From: Selaginella moellendorffii
Taxonomy: Eukaryota; Streptophyta; Lycopodiopsida; Selaginellales; Selaginellaceae
NCBI RefSeq assembly: GCF_000143415.4
Contig: NW_003314288.1
Location: 378,023-417,466 of the forward strand
Reading direction: 5' to 3'
DNA length: 39,444 nucleotides
Below the pieces are notes generated by a model that searched no databases, had not been told where the DNA came from, and saw only the letters and a program-made list of their open reading frames with translations. Numbering within the stretch: the stretch's first letter is position 1; the number at the start of each line of letters is the position of its first letter. The position numbers and the translations under genes are program-made. Positions 1-9,576 of the stretch are shown here, in pieces.

Positions 1-2390
1 AATATATGTGTGCAAATACTAAACAGGTAATACACCTTGTGGGTGTTCTTTTGCAAATAGCCTGCAGAAAAAAAGCTATTAAAATAAATATTTGATTTGT
101 AAAGAATACTTGATGCATTAAAAATATAAGCTTATAAAACACTTTTTCTCCATCTAGCATGTCATAGAGGACAAAGTAGCAATCTATTTAAATTATAACT
201 CAATGTAGATTAAAATCACTAAAGGATGATCCTAATGATTCAAAACAACTATTATACTTGTCTCAAAAGGCTAGCAATATTCTAATCTGAATACCAATAC
301 TGGATTTGGAATGATGCTAGACTGGGAACTGAAGTATAACTCTAGTTGAGTCTAGTATTCCTAAGAGTTTAAGAATGATTAAGATTGTACTCCAATATGT
401 TAGTTTTGAAAAATTTCATATACTTATATTCCATGATATTGGAAGAGAAGAGAATAGATTGGTCATGAAACATTGAACAAGTGCTAGTTGCCATTGAAGA
501 AGCAATAGTGCTCTATACAACAACATTATATATAAAACTCCACCCTGCAGAATAGAAAGAAAGTTTTCGAAGGGAATGGATGAGTAGGAAATGGCACTTG
601 TGATATTTCTTATTTCCAATGGGGAGAATTGTTTGGGATGTTGAGCATCCCTGATTGCTATGCTAGATAATATGTTTGATAACATATGTCAAACTTCTCA
701 TCATCAAATTACTTAACTATCCTTCATTATGCATATATTAATTCCTAAAGCTCTCCAAGGATTTGGTTCTTGACAGATTATGGCATTGACTTTGCGGAAG
801 ATTTGATAAATTTCCTTGTAAAATCGCCTTGCATACATGCTTTGCAAAGAACAATCCAGTCAACATAGATTAAGCCCATCATAAAAGTGGGCCAATTGTC
901 TTTAAACTTAATTCTCTGTATCAACATCCAATGAAGCCTTTGTAAATGCTAGCCATCAACGAATGGGCTGAGGCCCAGCTCCAGCAACATGCTGTGCAAT
1001 GCTTCGCAAGCGGAGAGGATACCATATGGAACACAGAGAGGAGAACATATGAAGCATGTCGGGAGGCAACCAGGAAGATAGGATACAAATGGGAACGAGC
1101 TATCACCTTACTGCAATGAGCCCATCTCCACCTGCGCCTCAAACGCAAGCTTTCCACACCACTACTTCCCACTTTCAACAAGAGCTCATGAGAGACTTCC
1201 ACAGCTCACTCTCACCGGCATGGTCTTGAGAATCTGGATTACCACGCCTAGCATGGCACTGATGTGGAGCAGGAGGAGCGCAGTGCTGCTGCTGAAATTC
1301 ACAACAGCAGCATTGGATCTTACATTGCTGACTATAGCAAACCCACTGCACTTAACATTCCAGATGCATGGGACACCACGGACTCATACACAAGAGGCGG
1401 AGGACTATGCTCCTCATGAAGACTCTCCTATGCTCAATCCTCTGTGCGTCCCGCTCTCCATCCATGGGGGATGGGGTGGCTCACGGAATGGCTGGATATC
1501 AACGATCGATGTTTGGGTCAACACATCAAAACAGTGAAGAATCAAGTCTGAACTGCTCTGAAGATGTTCTCCAGCATCACATAAGGCAATGCATCACTCA
1601 CAAGGCTGGACTGGCACGTAAATTCCGCAGCATGCATCCCTCGATTCATCTCCCCGTGGTTTTTACACGCGGTAAGAAACGTTGCCCATGAAACTCCATC
1701 AGCTGGCAAAGGCATATTCTCCAGGACATCCTCGGCCTCTTCCAATTGCCCTAGCCGTCCTAGAGCATCAACAATGCAGGTGTAGTGGTCTTGCGAAGGG
1801 TCCAATCCATTGTCAAAGCTCATTGCCGTGAAGTAGCTTACTGCTTCCTTGACAAGCCCCAGATGGCTACACTCCGTCAAAACAAGGGCAAACACTGCCT
1901 TGTCGGGATCAAAGCCGTGAAGAAACATCGCCCAAAATAGCTGGATCGTAGAATACGTATGGCCAGTCTGGGCATATGCTGCTAGCATCGTGTTCCAGGA
2001 GACCAAATTCCAAGTTGGTATTCTATCAAATGCCTTCTTTGCATCACAAATATTTGCATCTAAAGCATATGCCATGAGAATTGTGTTCCATGAATAGGAA
2101 TCCCAGCAGCAACACAAAGAAAACCCTCGTATAGCGTCTTTGAAATGATCTCTCTGGGCATAAACAGTGATTATCGAGTTCCATGAAACAAGATCTCTGT
2201 GTGGCATTGCTTCAAACAATTGTTTTCCTTGATCAGCGTTGCCTTTTTGTGTGTATGACTTGATCATAATTGTCCACAAAAGTATGCTGTGCAGAGGCAT
2301 CCTATCAAACAAACTCTTGGCTTGAATCAAATCCCCATTTTGGGCATAGCAGCAGTGCATTGCCCCCCAGAGGATTGCGTTCTCCAAGTA
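1..2390. repeat. Left arm of a large inverted duplication
   Basis: Read on the minus strand, this stretch matches 7465-9285 read on the plus strand: first the 3' half of a PPR gene, then roughly 950 bp of AT-rich flank. Matching landmarks include the 'gcccatcataaaagtgggcc' block (left about 873-892, right near 8360), the CTGCAG block near 61 and 9168, and the TTTGCACACATAT end. The arms differ by many point changes and small indels, so the duplication is old. The left arm carries about 550 bp near 1000-1555 that the right arm lacks. The outer left boundary may lie at or beyond the window start. Confidence 0.85.
1000..1555. other. Insertion in the left arm, unrecognised
   Basis: This stretch is absent from the right arm, where the PPR stop codon is followed almost directly by the common flank. 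It is less AT-rich than its flanks and holds open stretches of about 100 codons on both strands (for example 921-1202 minus and 1220-1537 plus). None has a motif I recognise. It could be a gene fragment carried in by a transposon, or ancestral sequence lost from the right copy. No function is proposed. Confidence 0.5.
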
Positions 2391-2402
2391 GACCGCAACC
2401 AA
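1542..2402 (-). pseudogene. PPR protein, C-terminal fragment (5' truncated)
   Basis: An open 286-codon frame made of PLS-type pentatricopeptide repeats, with units such as 'SWNTMLAAYAQTG' and 'AKKAFDRIPTWNLVSWN' plus a final 'HYTCIVDALGRLGQLEEAED' region. Plant PPR proteins of this class bind RNA in mitochondria or plastids and act in RNA editing or processing. The frame matches the 3' part of the PPR gene at 6914-8259 but starts abruptly in the middle of a repeat; homology between the copies ends near 2390. The apparent initiator Met lies in unrelated sequence, and there is no targeting peptide. The C-terminal part is open here, whereas the right copy is frameshifted there. It ends with a unique short tail (ENIFRAVQT) instead of an E/DYW domain. 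Probably a pseudogene fragment. Confidence 0.75.
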
Positions 2403-2430
2403 GTCTAAGGTAGTGACTCAAGGATAAGTG

Positions 2431-2664
2431 TCACTTATAGTACTCAAGGATATAAGCTTTTATATTCCTCCAATAGAAATTGTGCTTAATCAACTCATAT
2501 GTCTTCTTACCCCCAAAATGACTAGCCTCTTGACAATTATGATAGTGAAATAAAACCTGAATAATTAATGCATCCACTTGTGGCAAATATATATGGCCAT
2601 TGTAGTAAAGAATCCCATCCACCAATGAAAAAGGTGCTTTCATCTGGGCTTGCAATGAGACCAC
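2431..2664 (-). pseudogene. Integrase zinc-binding (H2C2) remnant
   Basis: The 77-codon frame includes 'VLFHYHNCQEASHFGGKKTY' followed by 'ELIKHNFYWRNIKAYILEYY'. This resembles the N-terminal H2C2 domain of Ty3/gypsy integrases, whose usual form is H-D-x-P-x-x-G-H-x-G followed by 'FYWPxM'. The frame stops before the Cys pair, and the DDE catalytic core is missing because the element ends here. It is the last recognisable part of the minus-strand element. Confidence 0.65.
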
Positions 2665-3044
2665 CTCAACATCTCGAGCCTAAACACACTCAACCAACTA
2701 TGCTAACCATCTTACTTAAAAATGATAGCAAAACCATGTTTATAACGCTATCACATGGCAAATATGAGATAAAGCATCTGCCACCATATTTGATTTTCCC
2801 AGACAATGCTCAATAGGAAACTCCCCAAATTCCATAAGTTTGACTATCCAATGAACTTACTTAGTGTTCAACTCCTTTTGTGTGAAAAAATATACAAAGG
2901 GTTTGTGATCTGTCAACACCATGAACACTGCACCATAAAGATAGTGTTGCCACGTAAAGCATGAACAATGGAAAGTAACTTTTGCTCATATATGGAATAG
3001 TATTGCTCCGTGAAATTCAAAGTTCAACTCTCATATGCAATAGG

Positions 3045-3245
3045 TTACCCTTTTTGCATAAGAACTCCTTCCAGTGCATAACCACTCGCATGACATATCA
3101 CCTCATAAAGTTTTGATGGATTAGCAATGTGAAGCACTGGAGCGTCGCTTAACAACCGTTTCAATGCCACAAAACTATCCTCATGTGGTTTCTTCCACTT
3201 GAATGGCACGTTCTTGTGCAACAATCGTGCTAAAGGAATAGCCAC
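3045..3245 (-). pseudogene. RT/RNase H remnant
   Basis: The frame reads 'PLARLLHKNVPFKWKKPHED', 'SFVALKRLLSDAPVL' and then 'VICHASGYALEGVLMQKG'. This is the connection between RT thumb and RNase H seen in Ty3/gypsy pol. The usual catalytic 'TDAS' is changed to 'CHAS', so the first RNase H Asp is lost. It lies in frame order after the RT remnant on the minus strand. Confidence 0.75.
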
Positions 3246-3329
3246 CTTTGCAAACTTATGCTGAAAATGTCAGCAATAACTAGCCATACTAAGAAAACTA
3301 CGTAACTCAGCCACTAAAGTTGGTGTAAG

Positions 3330-3822
3330 TTAGTTCTCCACCATAGCCACCTTCCCTGGATCCGTCTTGACACTCTTGGATGTTATAATATAGCTTAGAC
3401 ATTCCATCTTCAACTTTGCGAACTCACATTTGCTCTTTTTCATATAAAGTTTGTTATTATGGAGTAACAAAAGAACCTTACGCAAATGCACCTTATGCTC
3501 TTCCATAATTTTTCTGAAATGGATGCTAGTAAATTGGCCGTGTCCCCAGCTCCAACGTAATCCCATGCTCCACACGTCATAATCGAGGCAATCCATGAGG
3601 AATTTTAGAGGGAAAAACATTAGAGAACTCTTTGAGTATAGTCTGCACTACTGCCTCTCCTCCACACGTGGCTTGGTCCCCCAAGTTATAAACAAACAGT
3701 AAGTAACTCAAAAGTGTTTTTCCATTACGACAAGCCCGCTTCAAAGATGTAGTGAAGAGCATAACAACTAAAGGTTGAACTCCCTCTTCAAACCACACAT
3801 CGTTAATGCCACTGTACTTCAC
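3330..3822 (-). pseudogene. Reverse transcriptase remnant with core deleted
   Basis: Two broken pieces are visible. The first (about 3660-3560) reads 'EFSNVFPSKIPHGLPRL' and then, after a stop and frame change, 'RVEHGITLELGTRPIY'; this is the entry to a gypsy RT. The second (about 3520-3330) reads 'EEHKVHLRKVLLLLHNNKLY' and 'KSKCEFAKL', which normally follows the YxDD box. The two meet directly, so the whole palm region, including YxDD, has been deleted. The product cannot be active. Confidence 0.75.
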
Positions 3823-3862
3823 ACTTAATACTCCACTTTATCTCCGAATCCACCTTCACCAA

Positions 3863-4090
3863 CTATGACATCCCAAGAATGAGATCCACATGATGAAGAT
3901 CTGTGAGATAAAAAGTCTCCACAAGTGTGGTTTTGCCAACCAATACTTCCAGCCTTTTTACACAAGTATCGAAATGCCGAGTAAAGGTAACTACACCTTT
4001 TACCATATATGGAAGAACTTTTTGTGTCACCAAGCCATGCTCCTCAACAAACTTTGTGGAAACAAAGTTGTCATCACTTCCATTGTCCAA
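3863..4090 (-). pseudogene. Retropepsin-like protease remnant
   Basis: The frame opens with 'DNGSDDNFVSTKFVEEHGL' and ends 'FYLTDLHHVDLILGMS', matching the start and end of Ty3/gypsy aspartic proteases (usual form D-S/T-G ... NF-I/V-S ... V-I-L-G-M-D-W). The catalytic D-T/S-G reads D-N-G here. It sits between the zinc knuckle and the RT on the minus strand. Confidence 0.75.
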
Positions 4091-4321
4091 TAAAATCTAC
4101 ATTGAACTGCCACGGAACACACCCTCTAGCAAGCTGATGCACAAGTGTCCTCGACCTTCATTTTGTTCCACACACAGTTAAGTTGATGAACAACAATTAA
4201 AAGCCTCTTCCTCCAACTAGAATGGTCATCCTCGTCATCTTTGCGTTGCAAATCTTAGTATCTAACTTACCATTAGTAGAAGATTGGCCATTCTTGTTGC
4301 CATGTTATTTGCTCTTCACTG

Positions 4322-4366
4322 TGGACAATCAGATTTGTAGTGTCCTAACTTGCTGCAATGATGACA
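4322..4366 (-). other. Gag CCHC zinc knuckle
   Basis: The minus strand encodes C-H-H-C-S-K-L-G-H-Y-K-S-D-C-P, a perfect CX2CX4HX4C nucleic-acid-binding knuckle of retroelement gag. It survives in a different frame from the gag piece at 4370-4693, so a frameshift separates them. Confidence 0.8.
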
Positions 4367-4369
4367 ACT

Positions 4370-5050
4370 TTATCTAAAATTCTTCACAAAGAATTTCTGA
4401 TTCTTTGACCCCTGTGTACTTGAAGTAGCCACTATAGACTTCAGCTTGTGATGTTTATTCCCATCCTTGTGTCCACAACAATCATCATGACGATTTTCAA
4501 CAGAAAGACTCCTCGAACACTTGTGAAACTTATATTTGTCATTGTCAAGTCGACGAGCAGCATCAAAGACCTCTTCCAAACTCTTTGTACATTGAGAATG
4601 ACGCAAGTGTTGCCGCATGCTTTCACTATGATGGCCATCAATGAAGTAGGACTTGTTTTGATTTGGATCTTTTATTGGAACACGGCTAATCAAGCAAGTT
4701 AGCTTCTCAATATAGTCCCCAAGCTTTATTTTCCCTTGCTGAAAATGTCGAAGTTCAGTGTGAGCATTCTCATATCATAGTGAGGAGTAAAACGTAAATG
4801 GAAAGCAACCTCAAACTCATCCATTGTAGACACTAATGGTTTTTTATCCACAACACAAGACTCCTCAAGTTAATTCCACCACCAAAGACTTACATCACAC
4901 AAAACCATTGAAATATCTATTAAAGCCTTTGCATCCAGAATTCCTTTAGTAACCAAAAACTTCTTCACATTAACTAGCCAAGCTAGACACTCATCCACAC
5001 CACCATCACCAGAAAAGGTTAGAATCTTGAGTCAATCCAACCTTTTCTTC
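4370..5050 (-). pseudogene. Gag capsid remnant
   Basis: Broken minus-strand frames read 'LTFSGDGGVDECLAWLVNVK', 'EVAFHLRFTPHYDMRMLTLN', 'LGDYIEKLTCLISRVPIKDP' and 'SLEEVFDAARRLD'. This is the pattern of the Retrotrans_gag capsid family. A basic linker follows toward the CCHC knuckle. The N-terminus is lost at the 5058 junction. Confidence 0.7.
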
Positions 5051-5058
5051 ATTAGTGA

Positions 5059-6704
5059 ATGGAAGTGTACGAATTTGCAAGAGTGACCGGCAATTCCCAG
5101 TTTATTTTACTTCCTTTTCAGCCATACAAGCTTATTTATGCGTCAATGCTTGCTGAAGCTGGAAAGATAAACGAAGCTTTAAGGTTGGTGATTTTTAACT
5201 GTATGCTTCATTAACACAAGGTTTCTCTTCGAAGGTATTGCCAAGCAGTGTTGAAAACGTTGAAAACAGCGGGCCATGTAGCTGATGTGTGCAAAGAAGC
5301 GGCTGTAGCCTTGGAAGAGCATCTTCGTATCCACTCTCAGGTTTGTAAGCGGACACTCGGCTTTTATATGCACTTTCCTGTTATCCAGGGAGGCTCTGAC
5401 GTCAATTGTGCAACGTTTTTTTGGCAATATTGGTCTACACAAGATGATAGGCCCGTTGCCCCCGAAAGCTTCTGATAATGCTGATATTAATAACTGTCCC
5501 GCAACAGCTTCTAGCAGAAGCAGTGTATCACTTGCTTCGTCAGCATCAATGGAACCCATAAGTGATAATACGAGAAGATCCAACATGCCAGCGAGAAGCA
5601 TTTCTGAGACTGACTTTAGGCCTGCACAGGTAACTTGACTTGCTCTTGTGTATCTTCGATTAAGACTTGTATTCTTTCATCAGATCGTTAGTCCAGTGAA
5701 AGGAACGCCAAACAGAGGCGTCTTTACTTCTTTCGTGCAAAGAGTGATGGGCTTCATAAAAACACCTTCGAAGGAGGTTTGTAGAAGCTTTGGAAAGAGT
5801 GCTAGCTGATTGATGGTCGGGTATGTGATGCAGGCAAAGCTTGGCGACAGCAACAAGTTTAGATACGACGAGACACTGAAGTGCTGGGTTGAAGAACGAG
5901 CCGAGGCACAAGCACCAGACCTTCCATTGGCTCCTCCTCCCACGGCAAACAAGCTCGTCTCGCGTGTGGAGGAGAACGGCACTCCTATTTCCATGTCTCC
6001 CGAGAGACCAGAGCCAACTCCAGAAAGGCCGCAACCGGTTGTGAGTGGAATCCCACCAATGCCTCCAAGCAGTAACCAGTATGCAGCTCGCGCACGTCAA
6101 AACGTTAGATCAAGGTACCGTTTTGGTCATTCCCAGCACTCCAATCTCACGAGGTTTTTGCAGATATGTCGATACATTCAACAAAGGTAGTGTAACACCA
6201 TCCAAGACATCATCGGACTCTCCTCCACTGTTTGGCGTGGTGCCAAAGGCAAGCGCAAAGCCTTTGGCTCCAGCGAGATTTTTCGTGCCTGCGGCCGCTG
6301 CTGCCGCTGCTCCAGATATCAACAGCAACCATTCGGTGGATCCTTACTCGGCACCGGCCTTTGTCTCCGACACGGCGTTCTCAAACGGGAATGGAGCATT
6401 CGCTCAGCTGGTTGTACAGGATATGAGAAACGATCCGGGGCCAATGCCTGATCATCTCTCGAGCAGCTCTTCACCAGCAATGTTCTATTCGAATCACTAT
6501 CCAGCAGCACCGTCGACCGTCTCGTTGCCGCCACCTCCAGCTCTGGAAGTCACTCCACCAGTGATGGTCGAGCAGCAGCAGCAAAACCAACACCAGGAAA
6601 GTTCGATTAATCGGCACCACCATCAACAGTCCGCCACAGTGGGATTCGAAGCTGCCAGTTCCTCTGGAGTGTTTGGAGACGACTTGCAAGAGGTGGAATT
6701 GTAA
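5059..6704 (+). pseudogene. SEC16: SEC16 (COPII scaffold) C-terminal gene fragment, six exons
   Basis: SEC16 organises ER exit sites and COPII coat assembly. Inferred exons: 5059-5183, 5235-5340, 5393-5629, 5684-5776, 5834-6114 and 6164-6704. All introns are GT-AG and 49-57 nt, with phases that fit, giving about 460 residues to a TAA at 6702. Landmarks of plant SEC16 are 'EVYEFARVTGNSQFILLPFQ' then 'PYKLIYASMLAEAGK', 'KLGDSNKFRYDETLKCWVEE' and 'RSRYVDTF', followed by an Ala/Pro/Gln-rich tail. Plant SEC16 is well over 1000 residues, so the N-terminal two thirds, including most of the central conserved domain, are missing. The coding sequence stops at 5058, directly against antisense gypsy gag, inside an exon. 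Exons are otherwise open. The acceptor at 5393 was chosen because the one at 5389 leads to a stop. Confidence 0.85.
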
Positions 6705-6913
6705 ATCACACTCCACAAGTAGTGTTGCTGGGTGGATTTTGGTAGAGCAGTGTGGCGAAGTAGTAGTCGTGGAAGGAGGAATTTTTTTTGGCTGGGGAGC
6801 CACGAGCGAAAAGCTCCTTAAAGTTGCTAGAGAAAGGAAACTCTTTACAGTGTAACAAATAAAAGCAAAGGCCTTGTGTGAATATACCTCGAATAATCTC
6901 CCGGATTTAAAAT
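6705..6913. other. SEC16 3' flank with a repeated 50-bp block
   Basis: Between the SEC16 stop and the PPR start, 6761-6810 ('tagtagtcgtggaaggagga', a T run, 'ggctgggg', 'agccacgagcgaa') is nearly repeated at 27888-27949, next to a decayed gypsy protease. An AATAAA-like signal (aacaaataaaag, about 6855-6866) may be the SEC16 poly(A) site. Confidence 0.6.
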
Positions 6914-8259
6914 ATGGCGCGCGTAGCTCACAAGCCGTCGTCTTGGTGGGATGAAACGCTGGTTGTCTACGGGCGGTGTGGGCATTTGGAGGAATCGAGA
7001 AGGAAGAACATCGCGTCGTGGACGTCTCTCGTGACCGCGTATGCCGAGAGTGGGCATCCGGGGGAGGCCAAGGCAGCGTTCGATCGAATGGCGGTATGGG
7101 ACGTAGTTTCCTCCACTGCGATGGTCAAGGCGCTGGGCGATTGCGGGCGGATTGGATCGAGCAAGGCGGTGTTTGATGCGATGCCCGAGAGGAACTGCAA
7201 GACGTGGGCGACGCTGCTGCGAGGATTTGCTCGCGGCGGAGAGATTGGGCGAGCGAGAGAAGTGCTGGATCGGATGCCCGAGACGAATGTGGTAGCGTGG
7301 ACGATCCTCGTGCAGGGTTTCGCGCAGCGCGGGCGAGTGGGCGGTGCGAAGGCCGCGTTTGATTCCATGCCCGAGAAGAACAGCATCACTCGCGCGGTGA
7401 TGCTCGTCATGTTTGCGGAGAATGGATTCGTGGAGGAGGCGGAGGATGTCTTCCAGGAAATTGTCCACCGAAACGCGATCCTCTGGGGCGCGATGCACTG
7501 CTGCTATGCCCAAAATGGGGATTTGATTCAAGCCAAGAGTTTGTTTGATAGGATGCCTCAGCACAGCGTACTTTCGTGGAAGATTATGATCAAGTCATAC
7601 GCGCAAAACGGTGATGCTGATCAAGGAAAACACTTGTTTGAAGAAATACCACACAGAGATCTTGTTTCATGGAACGCGATAATCGCTATTTATGCCCAGA
7701 GAGGTCGTTTCCGGGCGTTTTCTTTGGTTTGCTGCTGGGATTCCTATTCATGGAACACAATTCTAGTGGTATATGCTCTAGATGTAAATATTCGTGATGC
7801 TAAGAAAGCGTTCGATGAGATGCCAGCTTGGAACTTGCTCTCCTGGAACACGATTCTTGCAGCATATGCCCAGACCGGCGATCCAGCTCTTCTGGGCGAT
7901 GTTTCTTCACGGCTTTGGCCCCGACAAGGCAGCGTTTGACATCGTTTTGATGGCGTGTAGCTATCTGGGGCTCGTCAAGGAAGCAGTAAGCTACTTCACG
8001 GCAATGAGCTTTGACTATGGATTGGATCCTGCACTACACCTGCATTGTTGATGCTCTCGGACGACTAGGGCGATTGAAAGAGGCCGAGGATGTCCTGGAG
8101 AATATGCCTTTGCCAGCAGATGGAGTTGCATGGGCAACGTTTCTTACCGCGTGCAAAAACCACGGGGAGATGAATCGAGGGATGCATGCTGCGGAATTTA
8201 CGTGCCAGTCCCTTGTGAGTGATGCATTGCCTTATGTGATGCTGGAGACTCCTCTCTGA
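6914..8259 (+). pseudogene. PPR protein gene, PLS type, frameshifted in 3' third
   Basis: The frame opens at ATG 6914 and runs 341 codons to 7939. It holds about nine PPR units of 31-35 residues ('SWTSLVTAYAESG', 'TWATLLRGFARGG', 'AWTILVQGFAQRG', 'SWNAIIAIYAQRG'). The family binds organellar RNA. Compared with the left copy (1542-2402), this copy lacks 14 bp near 7879, which shifts the frame, and 8 bp near 8030, which shifts it again. A 12-bp in-frame loss lies near 7710. The rest of the domain continues in other frames (7794-8051 and 8011-8259) to a stop at 8257. No clear targeting peptide and no E/DYW domain are visible. The N-terminal part is GC-richer than the C-terminal part. It starts 210 bp after the SEC16 stop on the same strand. 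It could still give a truncated protein. Confidence 0.8.
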
Positions 8260-9285
8260 GTTCCATATGTTATCCTCTCCGCTGGGCCTCAGCCCATTCT
8301 TGATATTTACGAAGGCTCCATTGGATGTTGATACAGAGAATTAAATTTAAAGACAATTGGCCCACTTTTATGATGGGCTTAATCTATGTTGAATGGATTG
8401 CTCTTTGCAAAGCATGTATGCAAGGTGATTTTACAAGGAAATTTATCAAATCTTCCGCAAAGTCAATGCCATACCTGTCAAGAACCAAATCCTTGGAGAG
8501 CTTTAGGAATTAGTATAGGGATATATAGGGATGCATAATGAACGATAGTTAAGTAATTTGATGATGAGAAGTTTGACATGGCACAAGCAGAGTGCGCCTC
8601 TCAAGGCATCCAAATCTATGTTCTAGCTCCCATTTGGAAATAAGAAAGATTACAAGTGCCATTTCCTATCCCTTTGAAAACTTTCTTTCTATTCTGCAGG
8701 GTGGAGTTTTACATATAATGTTGTTGTCACAAATAATTATAAAGCAAGTATAAGGGAATATTGCTTCTTCAATGACAACTAGCAATTTGTAAAATGTTTT
8801 GTGACCAACTATTCCCTTCTCTTCCAATATCATGGCATATAAGTATATGAAAATTTTCAAAACTATTATGTTGGAGTACAATCTTAATCATTCTTAAACT
8901 CTTAGGAATACTAGACTCAACTCTTCAGTTCCCTTTAATCTTTCAGTCTAGCATCATTCCAAATACAGGATTGGTATTGCCTTTTGAGACAAGGATAATT
9001 AGTTGTTATTTCAATTTACATTGAGTTATAATTTAAATAGATTGCTACTTTGTCCTCTATGACATGCTAGATGGAGAAAAAGTGTTATATAAGATCATAT
9101 TTATTATGCATTCCTCAAGTATTCTTTACAATTCAAATATTTATTTTAATAGATTTTTTTTCTGCAGGCTATTTGAAAACGAACACGATTGCATAAATAG
9201 AAGATGATGGTCACATTAGATTATGGTTTCCAGAAATGCAAATGATTCTTTCACAAGGTGTATAACCTATTTGCACACATATCAT
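7465..9285. repeat. Right arm of the large inverted duplication
   Basis: Inverted match of 1-2390 (see left arm). It begins inside the PPR gene near 'AACGCGATCCTCTGG' and ends near 9285 at 'tttgcacacatat'. After the PPR stop, 8260-9285 is AT-rich and I see no gene in it. The 8508-8750 stretch is more diverged from its partner than the rest. Confidence 0.85.
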
Positions 9286-9368
9286 ATTTTTATATTATTT
9301 ATTTTTCCACAAAACCTATCTTTTATAGCTTCAGTTTTGAGTATTTCTTCAATGTAGGCACTATATTT

Positions 9369-9411
9369 TTGGTTTGCTTAATAGACACTACACATGTGAC
9401 TATCACAGTCA
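9369..9411 (+). repeat. Possible terminal inverted repeat, left copy
   Basis: The sequence 'ttggtttgctta', 'agacacta' and 'tgtgac.atcac.gtca' here is matched in inverse orientation at 22174-22210, with small gaps. It could mark the ends of an old DNA transposon holding the trihelix-like gene, later filled by the chromovirus. No clear target duplication was found. Confidence 0.4.
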
Positions 9412-9576
9412 AATTGTGATGGCCACATCAGCAATTTGAAGTAACGTTACCTTAGTACATATCACTAACACCATCATTTTTTTAATAGTGGCATTGTGAT
9501 AGTGAAATCAATTTAAATGTTTTTCAAAACTAGCCTAGCTGGTTGACCACCATGAAACCTGTAATAGCAAGTTAAA

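Larger units (their letters stand above)
2410..5058 (-). mobile_element. Degenerate, internally deleted Ty3/gypsy retrotransposon fragment
   Basis: On the minus strand the remains run in the canonical Ty3/gypsy order: gag (about 5040-4370), CCHC knuckle (4366-4322), protease (4090-3863), RT remnants (3822-3330), RNase H-like region (3245-3045) and integrase zinc-binding region (2664-2431). Frames are broken many times. No LTR is visible at either end. The element is cut at 5058, where SEC16 coding sequence begins, and near 2410, where the PPR fragment ends. At 2.6 kb it is about half of a full gag-pol. Confidence 0.85.

Noticed and set aside
5341-5389. Alternative SEC16 acceptor at 5389
   Set aside because: It leads to GGG AGG CTC TGA, an immediate stop, whereas acceptor 5393 keeps the frame and the family pattern.
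6110-6534. Antisense frames with poly-Ala opposite the SEC16 last exon
   Set aside because: Shadows of the GC-rich Ala/Pro-coding SEC16 exon on the plus strand.
6845-7564. 239-codon antisense frame over the PPR gene
   Set aside because: Opposite a well-matched PPR coding frame; the Arg/His-rich composition is typical of shadow frames.
9395-9420. CACTA-type transposon end (CACTAC... at 9386)
   Set aside because: The inverted match extends outside CACTA on both sides and no 3-bp target duplication flanks it, so the CACTA string is probably internal or chance.
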